64,000 bases of DNA from Methanomicrobium sp. W14 (GCF_017875315.1 NZ_JAGGMM010000001.1:682001-746000); one strand, 5' to 3'. Shown: positions 24,770 through 34,262, numbered from the stretch's first letter. A program made the numbers and translations. The notes: generated by a model from the sequence alone, not told the origin.

Positions 24770-25171
24770 TTACCCAGCACTATATACACATGACCTGACA
24801 ATATCTACAACAGTAGGCTTAGACCAGTCTTTTCCTTCAACACATTTTGCAAAGGTTTTGTCCACGTACTTCACCTTAAGGCGCACCGACATTCTCTCAC
24901 GCTCTTCACAGTAGTAAGGGTGAACGTACTCGATTGTCCTTTTCATATTGATTCCAATACTCAAAACCTCAACTATTATACCGGGATCACCGACAGACAA
25001 GTCATCCGGGTCAATGTCTGTCATGAAAACATGATCTCCCGGAAGAACGTCTGTAAGGGTGATTATGTTGTGCGCACTCTGCAGCTCAATAGTCCTCGGT
25101 TTGGATTTTTTCAGCTCTGAGATTACAGCAGGTGAAATTCCGGTTAATGCATTTATTTTCACTTGTATCAC
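24770..25171 (-). CDS. DUF473 family protein
   Basis: 133-aa methanogen protein, beta-rich in the centre (NIITLTDVLPGDHVFMTDID, then VGDPGIIVEVLSI). It matches my recollection of DUF473 (function unknown, methanogens and Archaeoglobus). GTG 25171 overlaps the PAC2 stop by 4 nt (GTGA); GTG 25162 with GGTGAT at 4 nt is the alternative start. The coupling to PAC2 suggests shared expression. Confidence 0.7.
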   Translation of the reverse strand: MIQVKINALTGISPAVISELKKSKPRTIELQSAHNIITLTDVLPGDHVFMTDIDPDDLSVGDPGIIVEVLSIGINMKRTIEYVHPYYCEERERMSVRLKVKYVDKTFAKCVEGKDWSKPTVVDIVRSCVYSAG

Positions 25172-25890
25172 CCGTACATCGGAAGATGTTCCCTTTTTGG
25201 CACATCTGAATCACTTTCATTTTTCTGGACCTGTTCTGCCATTTTCTGCATAGATGCTTCAATCTCTTCAGCCTGTTCTATAAGAGGCTCAATGTCAACA
25301 TTGAAGTTATATACCTCATTTAATACTTTCAGAACTGATACCGAAGACCTTGGATCAGGAGTAGGGACTGTTTCCCCGAGAAAACCTACGGCAGGAATTC
25401 CTAGCGACTTGCATTCAGTAAACAGACTTCCCGGCATCCCGGATATACTTCCCATAGGAAGGACCTCGGTTTTGTCTTTCAGCTCTTCAAGATACGAAGG
25501 TTCGGATGCAACTCCAAAAACCCTCTTCTCAGGGGTATTTGTTACGATACCAGCAAGAATAACAATCTTTTTAACATTATAGTTCTTCAGCCATGACAAT
25601 ATTCCCTGTGTAACCTCATAACATATCGAAGCATGAATCGGGATGTCTGACACGAATGCAACATATGAATCCTTGCTGTAAATCCTGATAGGAGCATTGA
25701 TTACTCCATCAACCATCATAGCAACGGGGGGAAAATATTTACTGGTTATGCTCCCGATATACTCAAAACCTGCATTATCCACGAGGTACTGCATCGAAAT
25801 GCTCCCCACAAGGCCGCTACCGGGAAAACCCATGAGGGCAATCACCTCATCGCCTTTGGGAGACTCTGACACAACTCTTACATCATCCAT
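25168..25890 (-). CDS. PAC2-family proteasome assembly chaperone-like protein
   Basis: 240 aa from ATG 25890 (SD AGGTG). Family features: ALMGFPGSGLVGSISMQYLV, VFVSDIPIHASICYE-like strand (FVSDIPIHASICYEVTQGI), VILAGIVTNTPE, and GSISGMPGSLF, then a C-terminal acidic coiled tail (EPLIEQAEEIEASMQKMAEQ). Archaeal homologues (PbaB type) help assemble proteasomes or other ATP-dependent complexes. No proteasome gene is in the window. Confidence 0.85.
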   Translation of the reverse strand: MDDVRVVSESPKGDEVIALMGFPGSGLVGSISMQYLVDNAGFEYIGSITSKYFPPVAMMVDGVINAPIRIYSKDSYVAFVSDIPIHASICYEVTQGILSWLKNYNVKKIVILAGIVTNTPEKRVFGVASEPSYLEELKDKTEVLPMGSISGMPGSLFTECKSLGIPAVGFLGETVPTPDPRSSVSVLKVLNEVYNFNVDIEPLIEQAEEIEASMQKMAEQVQKNESDSDVPKREHLPMYG

Positions 25891-26138
25891 AATACACACC
25901 TGAATTCCGATTTCTAATTATTAAAATAACAATTTGATACTGAATATCAATATAAACAGCTCTGCATATAGCATTATCGGAAAATCAGGCAAAAACAATT
26001 TCAAGGTTTTGGTATTGCTATTATATTGTACAGTTGATTAATATTTCATACATTATAATACCCGTTTTACGCTGGAATAAAGTACTTCAACATTCCGGAT
26101 CATCTCATTTTTGTTTTTTTGCCCATTGTTCATAACTT

Positions 26139-26199
26139 GGCTCTGTAGAAAACCTATTCATCTTTTTCAAGAACCATATTGTGAAGAATTATCCTGGTT
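26139..26199 (-). mobile_element. Relic of an IS right end, inverted
   Basis: This stretch reads GGCTCTGTAGAAAACC and then a segment (TTTTTCAAGAA-CATATTGTGAA) that is about 80% identical to the reverse complement of the right end of the IS just downstream (27010-27069). It is therefore a solo, inverted end of another copy. Upstream, 25891-26138 is AT-rich with no gene; it should contain the PAC2 promoter. Confidence 0.6.
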
Positions 26200-26202
26200 T
26201 TG

Positions 26203-27069
26203 GGCTTCTGTAGAAATCCTCTTGTAAAATAGCGACCGAAAGATCGATCGTACAGGAGTTCCAATATTATTTATCCAAAAAATAAAAGAGGAACTCCCAA
26301 ACAAATGTCGCAGAACAGGTACATCAATCTTGTGAAAATTTCTCAGGAGATTATAAAAAAGTCAAGAGTACCTCTTCGTTCATCAATTTATTCCAAAAAG
26401 AAATTTAACCAGCATCAGCTTCTTTCACTGATAATTTTAAAGGAAGAAATTGGAGTTGATTATCGCGATTTCTGTGACATTTTAGAGATTTTAACTCCAA
26501 TACAAGATCTATTGGATTTAAAAGAAATCCCACATTTTAAAACTCTTCATAAGTTTTTCACCCGTTTTTCCGGACTTTTATTCAACAGAATTCTTGCGAA
26601 AACAATCAGAAAATTGTTGCAGAAGGGACACAAAATCCCGGTTACGTCAATTGATGCAACCGGGTTTACCAGCGCTTATGCAAGCCATTATTATTCAAAT
26701 AGGATCGAAAAAAAGCGCAGAAGTTTTGTGGAAACGTCAATAGCGGTTGATTCTAAGAGTTTGCTGGTCTCCAGATGGAAGTTTTCAAAATCTCCAGTAA
26801 ATGACAGAAAACATGCAAAATAATTGATTCTTCAGACTCAAAAAGCAACAAAGAGCCGTTGTTTTGCAATGGATAAAGGCTATGACGCAGATTCACAAAT
26901 TCCTGTGAGAAAATGGGACTGAAAGATCCGCTCAGGAAAATTCCGGTTTGAAATTATGGCGACACACTACGTTTGAGAAAATATTACAACCAACTCAAAG
27001 AAATTAAGACAAGAATTATCATTCACAATATGCTTCTTGAAAAAAGCGATTAAGGGTTTCTACAGGGCC
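26203..27069 (+). mobile_element. Defective insertion sequence, copy 1
   Basis: Left terminal repeat GGCTTCTGTAGAAATCC and right end whose reverse complement is GGCCCTGTAGAAACCC, giving imperfect inverted repeats of about 16 bp. It encodes a broken IS4/IS5-superfamily DDE transposase. Compared with copy 2, an internal stretch of about 80 bp is missing. No clear target duplication flanks it (one side meets an older IS end), so the insertion is old or rearranged. Confidence 0.8.
26305..27054 (+). pseudogene. Transposase pseudogene (DDE, IS5-like)
   Basis: The first 172 codons are open (MSQNRYINLVKISQEIIKK to NDRKHAK) and include the first Asp in [22 protein letters not shown] at 26821-26823 then interrupts; the second Asp follows in the same frame (FAMDKGYDADS), but the frame ends at RKWD-stop. 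The region that carries the catalytic Glu in copy 2 (NLVECVFSMIKRK) is deleted; YGDTLRLRKYYNQLKEIKTR and the end LLEKSD remain. It cannot make an active enzyme. Confidence 0.82.
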
Positions 27070-28026
27070 AAAATTTACAATTATTCTTTTATTATAAGTC
27101 CTTTACATAAATGTTGCAATTAATTCTTAAAATAAGAATTTTAATTTTTTTCCCGGTGCGCTTTGCTATGGTATATTCTGATCTTTGTTTTTTATGCATG
27201 TGCATCCTTTATATTGAATAATATTTTTGTGTACAGATATTCCTATTTTAATCTGTTTCTTTTATGATTTAACAAATTTATATTGTCGAATAAATTTTGG
27301 AGCATACAGTATTTTTATGATCCTGAAATATCCTTTATCAGTACATTATGTCAGAATAGTTGAATATCTTCTTTAATCAGAAAAAACGTGTAGAGAGTTG
27401 TGCAAAAAAAGGTTTAAATGAATACTCAAAATGGTATATCTGGAGACAAAAGAAGAGAAAAATAATGGCCGCAGACCTGATATTTTTGTCCTGCTGCCTG
27501 AAGAAAAGAACGAAATTTCATAAAAAGCCAAAGTAGTCAGATTGCAATTTCATCCTTTCCTTCTGTCTTCAATGGAGATACCATTTCCATCGAAAGACAC
27601 CATAAAAGGGGGGGCTTAAAAGAACTGCGAATCTTTAAGACTTTTGAAGAGAGTCTGAAATGAAAGTTTATGCAGTCTGCGTGAAATCATCCAGATTTAA
27701 CCGCCCCTTTTAAAACTGCATGTTCACCAGTTGCAGAATGTGAATATGCAGAAATTCAAACGGTTTTCTACACAGCAAAACACAAAATCTGAAATGACTA
27801 GAGAATGTAAAAATTTTCATCTGAAATTCACGGATTAAATTAGTGAAAATCTGATGGATAAATGCAGAAGAAAATTGACTGTTGATTAGAAAACCGGAAT
27901 CTTATGGAAAAAAAAGTTAAGCTAAAAATCCGGGTTAAAGGCCGGATTGAAATTGAAATCTAAAAAAAATGAAAAATTCAACAAAAAATTAAAAAGACCA
28001 AAAAATTGAGAAAAGGAGAAGAAAAA
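27070..28026. other. Long AT-rich spacer without a gene
   Basis: 957 bp with no convincing reading frame. It contains seven G residues in A-rich context (AAAAGGGGGGG, 27604-27614) that can pair with CCGCCCCTTTT (27701-27711) across an 86-nt gap, and one copy of an 18-nt repeat (27385-27402). ATG-rich fragments near 27465-27520 may be remains of a decayed gene. The promoter of the secreted-protein gene is expected near 27950-28000. Confidence 0.5.
27385..27402 (+). repeat. 18-nt direct repeat, copy A (copy B at 32697-32714)
   Basis: AACGTGTAGAGAGTTGTG here and AACGTGTAGAGGATTGTG at 32697-32714, 16 of 18 identical. Both lie in AT-rich spacers upstream of the secreted/lipoprotein genes of the ABC cassette, on the same strand. 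They could be shared regulatory sites or traces of a duplication. Confidence 0.45.
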
Positions 28027-28437
28027 ATGAAAAAATTCAATTCAAAAAAGCTTGGCATTTTCCTTGTAGTAATGCTTCTTGAGGGTGCCGCGATTGTTGG
28101 GCCTGCCAGTGCAGCTACAACGGTGAGCTCAGTAAACTCTAATTACTGGGTAACTGCTGATGGCCATTATTATAACCAAAATTATGCAACATATTCCGGT
28201 TCGGCAGAAATGAAGAATGGTGAAGATGCAGAAAGAATTATTCTTGCTGTTACTTTGTATAACGATGACGGGTATTACATGGACGGTGGCAGTGATACTG
28301 AAATTAGTGCCAGTTCAGCTTCCGTGAGTGGTCATTATTCCAACAAAATGAAATTGGATAATCCATACACAGAAAGCAGCCTTGATTCAGTTAACCCAAG
28401 TGACCACAAATACCGGGTACAATATCATCTTCTTTGA
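28027..28437 (+). CDS. Small secreted protein
   Basis: 136-aa precursor. Residues 1-30 form a Sec signal (KKLGIFLVVMLLEGAAIVG) with probable cleavage after PASA. The mature part, about 107 aa, is Ser/Tyr/Asn/Asp-rich, acidic, without cysteine, and probably all-beta (NYWVTADGHYYNQNYATYSG). Not recognised. ATG 28027 has AGGAG at 8 nt. It lies at the head of the lipoprotein/ABC exporter cassette. A structural surface protein or a secreted effector exported or sensed by the cassette is possible, but unproven. Confidence 0.65.
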   Translation: MKKFNSKKLGIFLVVMLLEGAAIVGPASAATTVSSVNSNYWVTADGHYYNQNYATYSGSAEMKNGEDAERIILAVTLYNDDGYYMDGGSDTEISASSASVSGHYSNKMKLDNPYTESSLDSVNPSDHKYRVQYHLL

Positions 28438-28484
28438 TGATTCTAATCTACCCCTTTTTTAGTTACATTAGAGAAGTGATGTTT

Positions 28485-29681
28485 ATGCGGTGCAAATATA
28501 ATTTTGTAAGTCTGGCAATTGTATTCCTAGTTTTTTTTGTTTTGATATCCGGATGTTCGGAAAGCGGCCAAAATGTCTTGAATGTAAATAATATTTCAAA
28601 GGAAGATGTTTCGATGGCACCAACCGCTGAAGAAACGGAAATAGTACTTGGTGAAGATTCATCAGACATTTCCGGTGGGACTTCTTTTAACATTTCCTGG
28701 CCTGATGTGAATCCTCCTTATGATGATAAAACAAAAAATGAGCTTATCGAACTTGCAAAAAAGGAAATCCTTGGTATTTTTCCGTATGTAAAAGAAGAGT
28801 CTTTGAACGGTTCGTTTGATGAAAATTACTTGTGGACTGACATGTTTTCGTCACATTATGGTCATCCTCGTATTTCATTTGAAAGTGCGGATGCAACTAC
28901 CGATAATTTCCTTTCGGCGATGTCTGCACGTGGTGACTGGGAGGATGAAGATTCAGTTGAAATATTAGTAGACGGAAAAACGGGTGAAATTGTTTTTTAT
29001 GGTTCAGTTGTCTGGGACGCACCTTCAAATAAAGAAGTCCAGAGAGTTACATTTGAAGAAGCTGAAAACAAATCCATTGAATATGTCAAAAAGCTGAAAG
29101 GCGAAGATTATGTAAATAAAGCGGGGCCTGATTTTTTCACCGGAAAGAAAAATCTTGATGCAGAAAACGGCTGTGGATATTCGACATTTAAAAGAGTTCA
29201 GATGTACGGTAATGGAGTCAGTGATTTGGATGACGAGATATTTATCAGATACGACATGTATATTGACAGACTTCTCTACTATAAGGACAATTCCAAAAGT
29301 GAGGCTGAGCATGAAAATATAAGTTCTTTGATTGAATCACCGTCAGTCACTTTTGACGAGGCAAAGAATATTTTTGAGTCAAAATTAAAGGAGGAATACC
29401 CTGATGAAGACCTTGGGATCTATTACCTCAAGTATAACTCCAAAAATAATCTGGCGGTTTTTGATGACTACGGGACTTCAACAGTAGGCTGGTACATTTA
29501 TTTCAACGACAAGTCTATGCGTGAAGTAAATGGAAAGAGTATAAATCAGGTCGTGATTGATGCAAACACGGGTGGAATTCTTTCTCTGAGATACAGGGAT
29601 ATTGTAATACCCCCGTATACAAAAGAGGAAAAGGAAATTATGGGTCAGATTCAGGCAGATATGGCTAATAATGGATCATAA
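28485..29681 (+). CDS. PepSY-like lipoprotein, paralogue 1
   Basis: 398 aa. Signal LAIVFLVFFVLISGC gives a lipobox with Cys near residue 25. The body has two repeats of a PepSY-like pattern: VEILVDGKTGEIVFYGSVVW and VVIDANTGGILSLRYRDIVI, each preceded by a helix of the type FEEAENKSIEYVKKL / FDEAKNIFESKLKEE. It is related to the lipoprotein at 32.8 kb. PepSY domains often inhibit proteases or bind partners outside the membrane. ATG 28485 with GAAGTGAT upstream is preferred over ATG 28479. Confidence 0.72.
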   Translation: MRCKYNFVSLAIVFLVFFVLISGCSESGQNVLNVNNISKEDVSMAPTAEETEIVLGEDSSDISGGTSFNISWPDVNPPYDDKTKNELIELAKKEILGIFPYVKEESLNGSFDENYLWTDMFSSHYGHPRISFESADATTDNFLSAMSARGDWEDEDSVEILVDGKTGEIVFYGSVVWDAPSNKEVQRVTFEEAENKSIEYVKKLKGEDYVNKAGPDFFTGKKNLDAENGCGYSTFKRVQMYGNGVSDLDDEIFIRYDMYIDRLLYYKDNSKSEAEHENISSLIESPSVTFDEAKNIFESKLKEEYPDEDLGIYYLKYNSKNNLAVFDDYGTSTVGWYIYFNDKSMREVNGKSINQVVIDANTGGILSLRYRDIVIPPYTKEEKEIMGQIQADMANNGS

Positions 29682-29720
29682 CCATTTTTGGCTTTTTTGA
29701 TGGGAGTACGGGGTGAAATA

Positions 29721-30644
29721 ATGATAAAAACAGAAAATTTGACCAAAGAATATAACGGAAAAAAAGCTGTCGACAATTTAAACCTTGAGGTTGGCGACGG
29801 AGAGGTTTTCGGTTTTCTGGGCCCGAACGGTGCCGGAAAGAGCACAACAATCCTGATGCTTGCCGGAATGATTGAGCCTACCTCCGGGAGCTGCACGGTT
29901 GACGGTATCAATGTCGCCTTAGACCCGCTTAAGGGAAAGGAGATTTTAGGTTATCTTCCGGAAGACGTCGGTTTCTACAGAAATCTGACGGGGTATGAAA
30001 ATCTCGATTACCTGGGAAAGTTCTACCCTATTACGAAAAGTGAAAGGGAGGAGAGAATCGAGACCCTTTTAAAGAGTGTGAGGCTAAACGACGTCCCGCA
30101 GAAGGTAGGCGAATACTCCCGCGGAATGAACCAGAGGCTTGGACTTGCACTTGCCCTTTTAAACGACCCGAAAGTAATAATTCTTGACGAACCGACTGCA
30201 AACCTTGACCCCGAGGGTGTGTTAAGATACCGTGAAATCATAAAAGAGCTTGAAAAAGAAAAAAAAACGATTCTTATCTGCTCGCATGTCTTATCGGAAG
30301 TCCGTGCGGTATGCAACACTCTCGGCATAATTTCGCAGGGAAAACTTGTTGCGAGAGGGTCTGTTGAGGATGTCGAGGACGAACTGATTGTACAGAGCAA
30401 CACCCCTCAGAAAATTGTAATAAAATCAATCAATCCTGACGTCTACGGTTTCGTCGAATCAATCTCAAATCCTGAAATCCTCGGTGTTGACAGGACTGAA
30501 AACGGCGTTGAAATCAGGGTTAAAAAGGATATCAGAGAGGAGATAGCAAAAGAGCTTGACGGTAACTGCTGCGGTATAACCGAGATGTACCTTGACAGAC
30601 CGGGCCTTGAGGATTTGTTCCTGAAAGTATACAGGAGGGAATAA
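29721..30644 (+). CDS. ABC exporter ATPase
   Basis: 307 aa, CcmA/NatA-type. Walker A FLGPNGAGKSTT near residue 36-47, Q-loop, signature YSRGMNQRLGLALAL, Walker B KVIILDEPTANLDPEG, and switch His in ICSHVLSEV. The C-terminal 90 residues are a DUF4162-like extension. ATG 29721 has GGGTGA at 5 nt. With the two permeases downstream it makes an ABC-2 exporter; substrates of such systems range from peptides to drugs. Confidence 0.93.
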   Translation: MIKTENLTKEYNGKKAVDNLNLEVGDGEVFGFLGPNGAGKSTTILMLAGMIEPTSGSCTVDGINVALDPLKGKEILGYLPEDVGFYRNLTGYENLDYLGKFYPITKSEREERIETLLKSVRLNDVPQKVGEYSRGMNQRLGLALALLNDPKVIILDEPTANLDPEGVLRYREIIKELEKEKKTILICSHVLSEVRAVCNTLGIISQGKLVARGSVEDVEDELIVQSNTPQKIVIKSINPDVYGFVESISNPEILGVDRTENGVEIRVKKDIREEIAKELDGNCCGITEMYLDRPGLEDLFLKVYRRE

Positions 30645-30647
30645 ATA

Positions 30648-31664
30648 GTGGATTTAAATCGCCTTAAGGTAATATCCCAAAAGGAATTTTCTGATCAGAT
30701 TACAAGTAAAAAGTTTATAATACTCTTTTGTATCACCTGCATAGTGCTTGGTGTTGCAGGTTCGAACGGTGTGACCAATTATAAAAATTCCCTTGAAAGC
30801 TACAATAACGGTGATGAGGGAGTTCTGTTTTTTCCTTCGGTCCTTGAAGTATTCAACAGTATTACAAACGTAGTAGGAATAGACGGGCTTGGAATCATCA
30901 TAGGAATTGCTATAGGTTTCGATCTGGTATCAGGTGAAAGAGAGGGGAGGTCCCTGAAGACCATACTTTCAAGGCCGGTCTACCGTGATGAACTCATAAA
31001 CGGCAAGGCAATAGGTGGAATTGCCGCGATTGCGGTAGTGACTCTTGCAGGATTTATAGCCGTATGCGGTGTTCTGCTTGTTTTCGGGGTTGTACCTTCA
31101 GTTGACGAAGTCCTCCTTATAGGGTTTATCTGGCTTCTTACAATGCTTTTTATGACATACAGTTTTTCTTTGTCTCTGATGTCGTCCGTTTTTGCCAGAA
31201 CAAGCGGTGGAGCACTTGTATTGTCTTTTCTTGTAGTTCTCTGCCTGGTGTATGTCATCCCTTCCGGTGGTGGAGATGTTGGGACATACCTTATCCTTGG
31301 TCAGGAGCCTTCAAAAGACAACTACGACATGGGATCTTACATGCAGTCTGAGGCGTTTGATGAGGCAAAATATCAATACGAAAAAAACGAACTTGAGGTC
31401 CATGATTTTTTCAATATGTTCTCTGTAGGAAGTGTCTATAACGACATAGCAAGTGCGATAACACTTCCGTCAAGCTACGTTATTTCAGAAAAGATTGGGT
31501 TTCTGAGCTATTCCCTTAATCCTGACCTTGGTGCAGATATTGAAAAACCGACGTTCTGGGAGACTCTTGGTGACAAATGGGTAAAACTGATTGTTTTTAT
31601 CGCATGGCCGGTTCTTTTCTTTGGAATAGCCTATGTTAAGTTCATGAGGATTGACCTTCGGTGA
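30648..31664 (+). CDS. ABC-2 type permease, paralogue 1
   Basis: 338 aa, start GTG 30648 (SD GGAGGG). About six TMs, with a large extracellular loop around residues 200-285 (EPSKDNYDMGSYMQSEAFDE). Cytoplasmic FDLVSGEREGRSLKTILSRP and VYRDELINGKAIGGIA are the ABC-2 coupling region. The C terminus FFGIAYVKFMRIDLR is nearly identical to that of the next permease, showing that they are tandem paralogues that probably heterodimerise. Confidence 0.88.
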   Translation: MDLNRLKVISQKEFSDQITSKKFIILFCITCIVLGVAGSNGVTNYKNSLESYNNGDEGVLFFPSVLEVFNSITNVVGIDGLGIIIGIAIGFDLVSGEREGRSLKTILSRPVYRDELINGKAIGGIAAIAVVTLAGFIAVCGVLLVFGVVPSVDEVLLIGFIWLLTMLFMTYSFSLSLMSSVFARTSGGALVLSFLVVLCLVYVIPSGGGDVGTYLILGQEPSKDNYDMGSYMQSEAFDEAKYQYEKNELEVHDFFNMFSVGSVYNDIASAITLPSSYVISEKIGFLSYSLNPDLGADIEKPTFWETLGDKWVKLIVFIAWPVLFFGIAYVKFMRIDLR

Positions 31665-31676
31665 GGTGGCGTTTTT

Positions 31677-32666
31677 ATGGATTTTAAGAGAATTACCTTA
31701 ATCGGGATAAAAGAATTCCGCGACAACATTACAAGTTTTCGTTTTCTTGCACTTCTTGTCGTAATGCTGGTACTTGCTGAAATTGATGTTTTTGGGGATA
31801 TCGGCTCTTATCTAAAGACCCTTGAAAGTCTGAGCAGTCCGGGCGGTTATTCTTTGTTCGGTCTGCCGCTTGCCCAGAATATTTTTGGAGGGATTTCTTC
31901 AGGTATAGCCGGAAGTTCAATATTCGGATCTGTCATAGCGATAGTTCTGGGATTCGATCTGATTACAAAGGAAAGAGAGACAGGTTCGATGAAAGCGATA
32001 TTATCTGTTCCTGTATATCGTGACGAGGTAATAAACGGAAAGGCACTTGGGGGCATAGCCTCGATTGTTTTTGCAGTAACTGTTGTTTTCGTCCTTACTT
32101 TTGGCATTCTTTTTGTTTACAGCATAGTTCCTGACTTCAGCCAGATGGAATTTATATTTGTATTCTGGCTTGTAACTGTTCTTTATCTGTCAGGAGTATT
32201 TGTAATGTCCTTAATGGTCTCTTCTTTTTCCAAAACAAGCGGGATGTCTTTTATTTATTCACTGCTCCTCTTTCTTCTGTTAACAAATGTCGTATATTCA
32301 GCAGGAATTTATACTGTCGATTCTGTACTTGGCCCTAAACCCTCGGTCAACACGAATGCCCTTGATTCTTCGGAGCTGAATGATTACAATTCGCAGGTGA
32401 AAGCGTATTACCAGAATGAGATGGAGCTTACAAATCTTGTCTATTATATCTCATACGATACGAATTACAGGAAAATTTCTTCGGCTCTTACCGATCCTGT
32501 AAGGTATGTATGGACCCAGTCGTTTGAAAAAAGCGATTCGGATTATCAGCCTGATTTTTCCGACATAATCGAAAAGGTCTGGGGTAATATCCTCTTTCTT
32601 ATTGCATATCCTGTTGTCTTCTTTGGGATAGCCTATGTGAAGTTTATGAGGCTTGATCTGAGGTGA
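31677..32666 (+). CDS. ABC-2 type permease, paralogue 2
   Basis: 329 aa. Same architecture as the preceding permease: FDLITKERETGSMKAILSVP, VYRDEVINGKALGGIA, extracellular loop around 210-280, and the C terminus FFGIAYVKFMRLDLR. SD GAGGTGG at 8 nt before ATG 31677. After it, 32667-32835 is an AT-rich spacer with copy B of the 18-nt repeat. Confidence 0.88.
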   Translation: MDFKRITLIGIKEFRDNITSFRFLALLVVMLVLAEIDVFGDIGSYLKTLESLSSPGGYSLFGLPLAQNIFGGISSGIAGSSIFGSVIAIVLGFDLITKERETGSMKAILSVPVYRDEVINGKALGGIASIVFAVTVVFVLTFGILFVYSIVPDFSQMEFIFVFWLVTVLYLSGVFVMSLMVSSFSKTSGMSFIYSLLLFLLLTNVVYSAGIYTVDSVLGPKPSVNTNALDSSELNDYNSQVKAYYQNEMELTNLVYYISYDTNYRKISSALTDPVRYVWTQSFEKSDSDYQPDFSDIIEKVWGNILFLIAYPVVFFGIAYVKFMRLDLR

Positions 32667-32835
32667 TTTTTTAAAATAAATTTTTCAGGAGAAATAACGT
32701 GTAGAGGATTGTGGCGTAAGAAGTTTTGTCTTTTAATTTAAATCATAATCTCTGGTTAAAGTGAAAAAAGACTTTCAAAAGCCTTTATTAAATATGATCT
32801 GTGAAAACTAAAATAAACTATAATTTGAGGTTAAA

Positions 32836-33951
32836 ATGATTAAATCCAAACGTGTTTCAGGTAAATTTAAATTAATAGTACCTATTGCAATATTAACCTT
32901 ATTCTGTATCTCTTCAGGTTGTACTTCCCAGACAGAGAATACAGATACAAACGTAGTTACCACAACAACAACCGCTACACCTGTTGAATCAGTTGTTGGT
33001 TCTGAAAATACTCTTACAGAAACTCTAAATCCTGAAAAAAGCACAGGAGAGCCAAAAAGCTTAAGTGAAATTTTTGACGGGTATAGTGATTACATTCTTG
33101 AGTTGTTCCCTGATTTTATACCTGAAACAGTAAAAGGAAAAATACCCTGGGAAGAAAATGATCCACAGAACCCTGCAATTGATGTTTATACATTTAAGGA
33201 TATAGAAGAAGCATCCGATGGGAGTGTTTATGAGGCGAGAATTGATGCTAAAACAGGCAAAATACGTTCTGTCTATGAATCCTCAGGTTATATCGAACCT
33301 TCCGGCAGTGCTAAATTAACTCTTGGAGAAGGAGAAGAGATTGCAAAATCATTTGTAATGAAGGCCTTTGGTAAAGGCCCTGATGATGTGGGTGATCCTG
33401 AGAATAAATTTTCAATAGTAAATACCTCAAATTACGTAGGTCTTGAGAAATTAAAAGAAAAGGGCAGAGCTGCAGAAATTTTTGTAAGGTACTACAATAT
33501 GTATGAAGGACTAAACGGCGGTCCTATTTTAATGATGACTATTAATTCAATTTCAGGTAACGTAACATCATGTCATTTTACTGTTCCGGATCTGTGTAAT
33601 CATACTTTTTCCTCTTCAGTACCTTCTGTATCATTTAATGAAGCTAAGAAAATTGTTGAGGATGAAATAAACACTAATTACCCCGGGGAAATAAAAAAAT
33701 ACGATTTTTTAGGTAATGAATCTGAAGCTTTATCCTGGGATACGGGAATTTCAGTGTATTATGACAATACTACGCCTATACGCCTGATTTGGACACTGGA
33801 TTTTAATGTAGAAAAAGATTCCGATAAGATGTCTGATACTCATACTTATCAGGCTATAATTGATGCACATACCGGGGAGGTTCTTGCCCTTCACTATAAG
33901 GACATTGACATTGATTATCTGGATAAATACTACAACTCCCTTTATATGTGA
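32836..33951 (+). CDS. PepSY-like lipoprotein, paralogue 2
   Basis: 371 aa. Signal helix ending in the lipobox SSGC, then a Thr/Pro-rich linker (about 30-60). LSEIFDGYSDYILELFPDFI is the helix shared with the broken paralogue downstream. PepSY-like pieces: VYEARIDAKTGKIRSVYES, MMTINSISGNVTSCHF and QAIIDAHTGEVLALHYKDI. SD GAGGTT before ATG 32836. It is probably anchored outside the cell near the ABC exporter; ligand unknown. Confidence 0.75.
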   Translation: MIKSKRVSGKFKLIVPIAILTLFCISSGCTSQTENTDTNVVTTTTTATPVESVVGSENTLTETLNPEKSTGEPKSLSEIFDGYSDYILELFPDFIPETVKGKIPWEENDPQNPAIDVYTFKDIEEASDGSVYEARIDAKTGKIRSVYESSGYIEPSGSAKLTLGEGEEIAKSFVMKAFGKGPDDVGDPENKFSIVNTSNYVGLEKLKEKGRAAEIFVRYYNMYEGLNGGPILMMTINSISGNVTSCHFTVPDLCNHTFSSSVPSVSFNEAKKIVEDEINTNYPGEIKKYDFLGNESEALSWDTGISVYYDNTTPIRLIWTLDFNVEKDSDKMSDTHTYQAIIDAHTGEVLALHYKDIDIDYLDKYYNSLYM

Positions 33952-33959
33952 CAGTGAAT

Positions 33960-34262
33960 ATGTTTGAATTAAATAAGATTATATGGAAACTAAAATTTTC
34001 CGTAATAATTTTTGTAATTATATTCTCCTGCTTTTTTTCAGGTTGCATGAACTCTTCAAATGATGAAAATACCTTGGTGGCATCGGATTCTTTGGATGAA
34101 AACAGAGTTCAGGGATTGCAGGGGTCAGACTGGTGAATTAAACGAAAGTTTTAGGAAAGATGATACTGGACCAAGAGCAGGTCCTGATTTAACCGAAAAG
34201 ACAAAAAAATTAATTTCTGCATTATTTTCTCAGATAATTCCTGAAACTATTAAGGACCCCAA
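33960..34262 (+). pseudogene. Third PepSY-like lipoprotein, frameshifted and truncated
   Basis: Starts MFELNKIIWKLKF with a lipobox (FFSGC). The frame stops after LQGSDW near 34136, but a shifted frame carries on with [20 protein letters not shown], matching the helix of paralogue 2. It is then cut at about 34262 by IS copy 2. So a third paralogue was lost by a frameshift plus IS-linked deletion. Confidence 0.75.

Noticed and set aside
28027-28437. Lactococcin-972-type bacteriocin
   Set aside because: Size, export signal and the ABC neighbours are reminiscent, but the Trp/His pattern of that family is missing.
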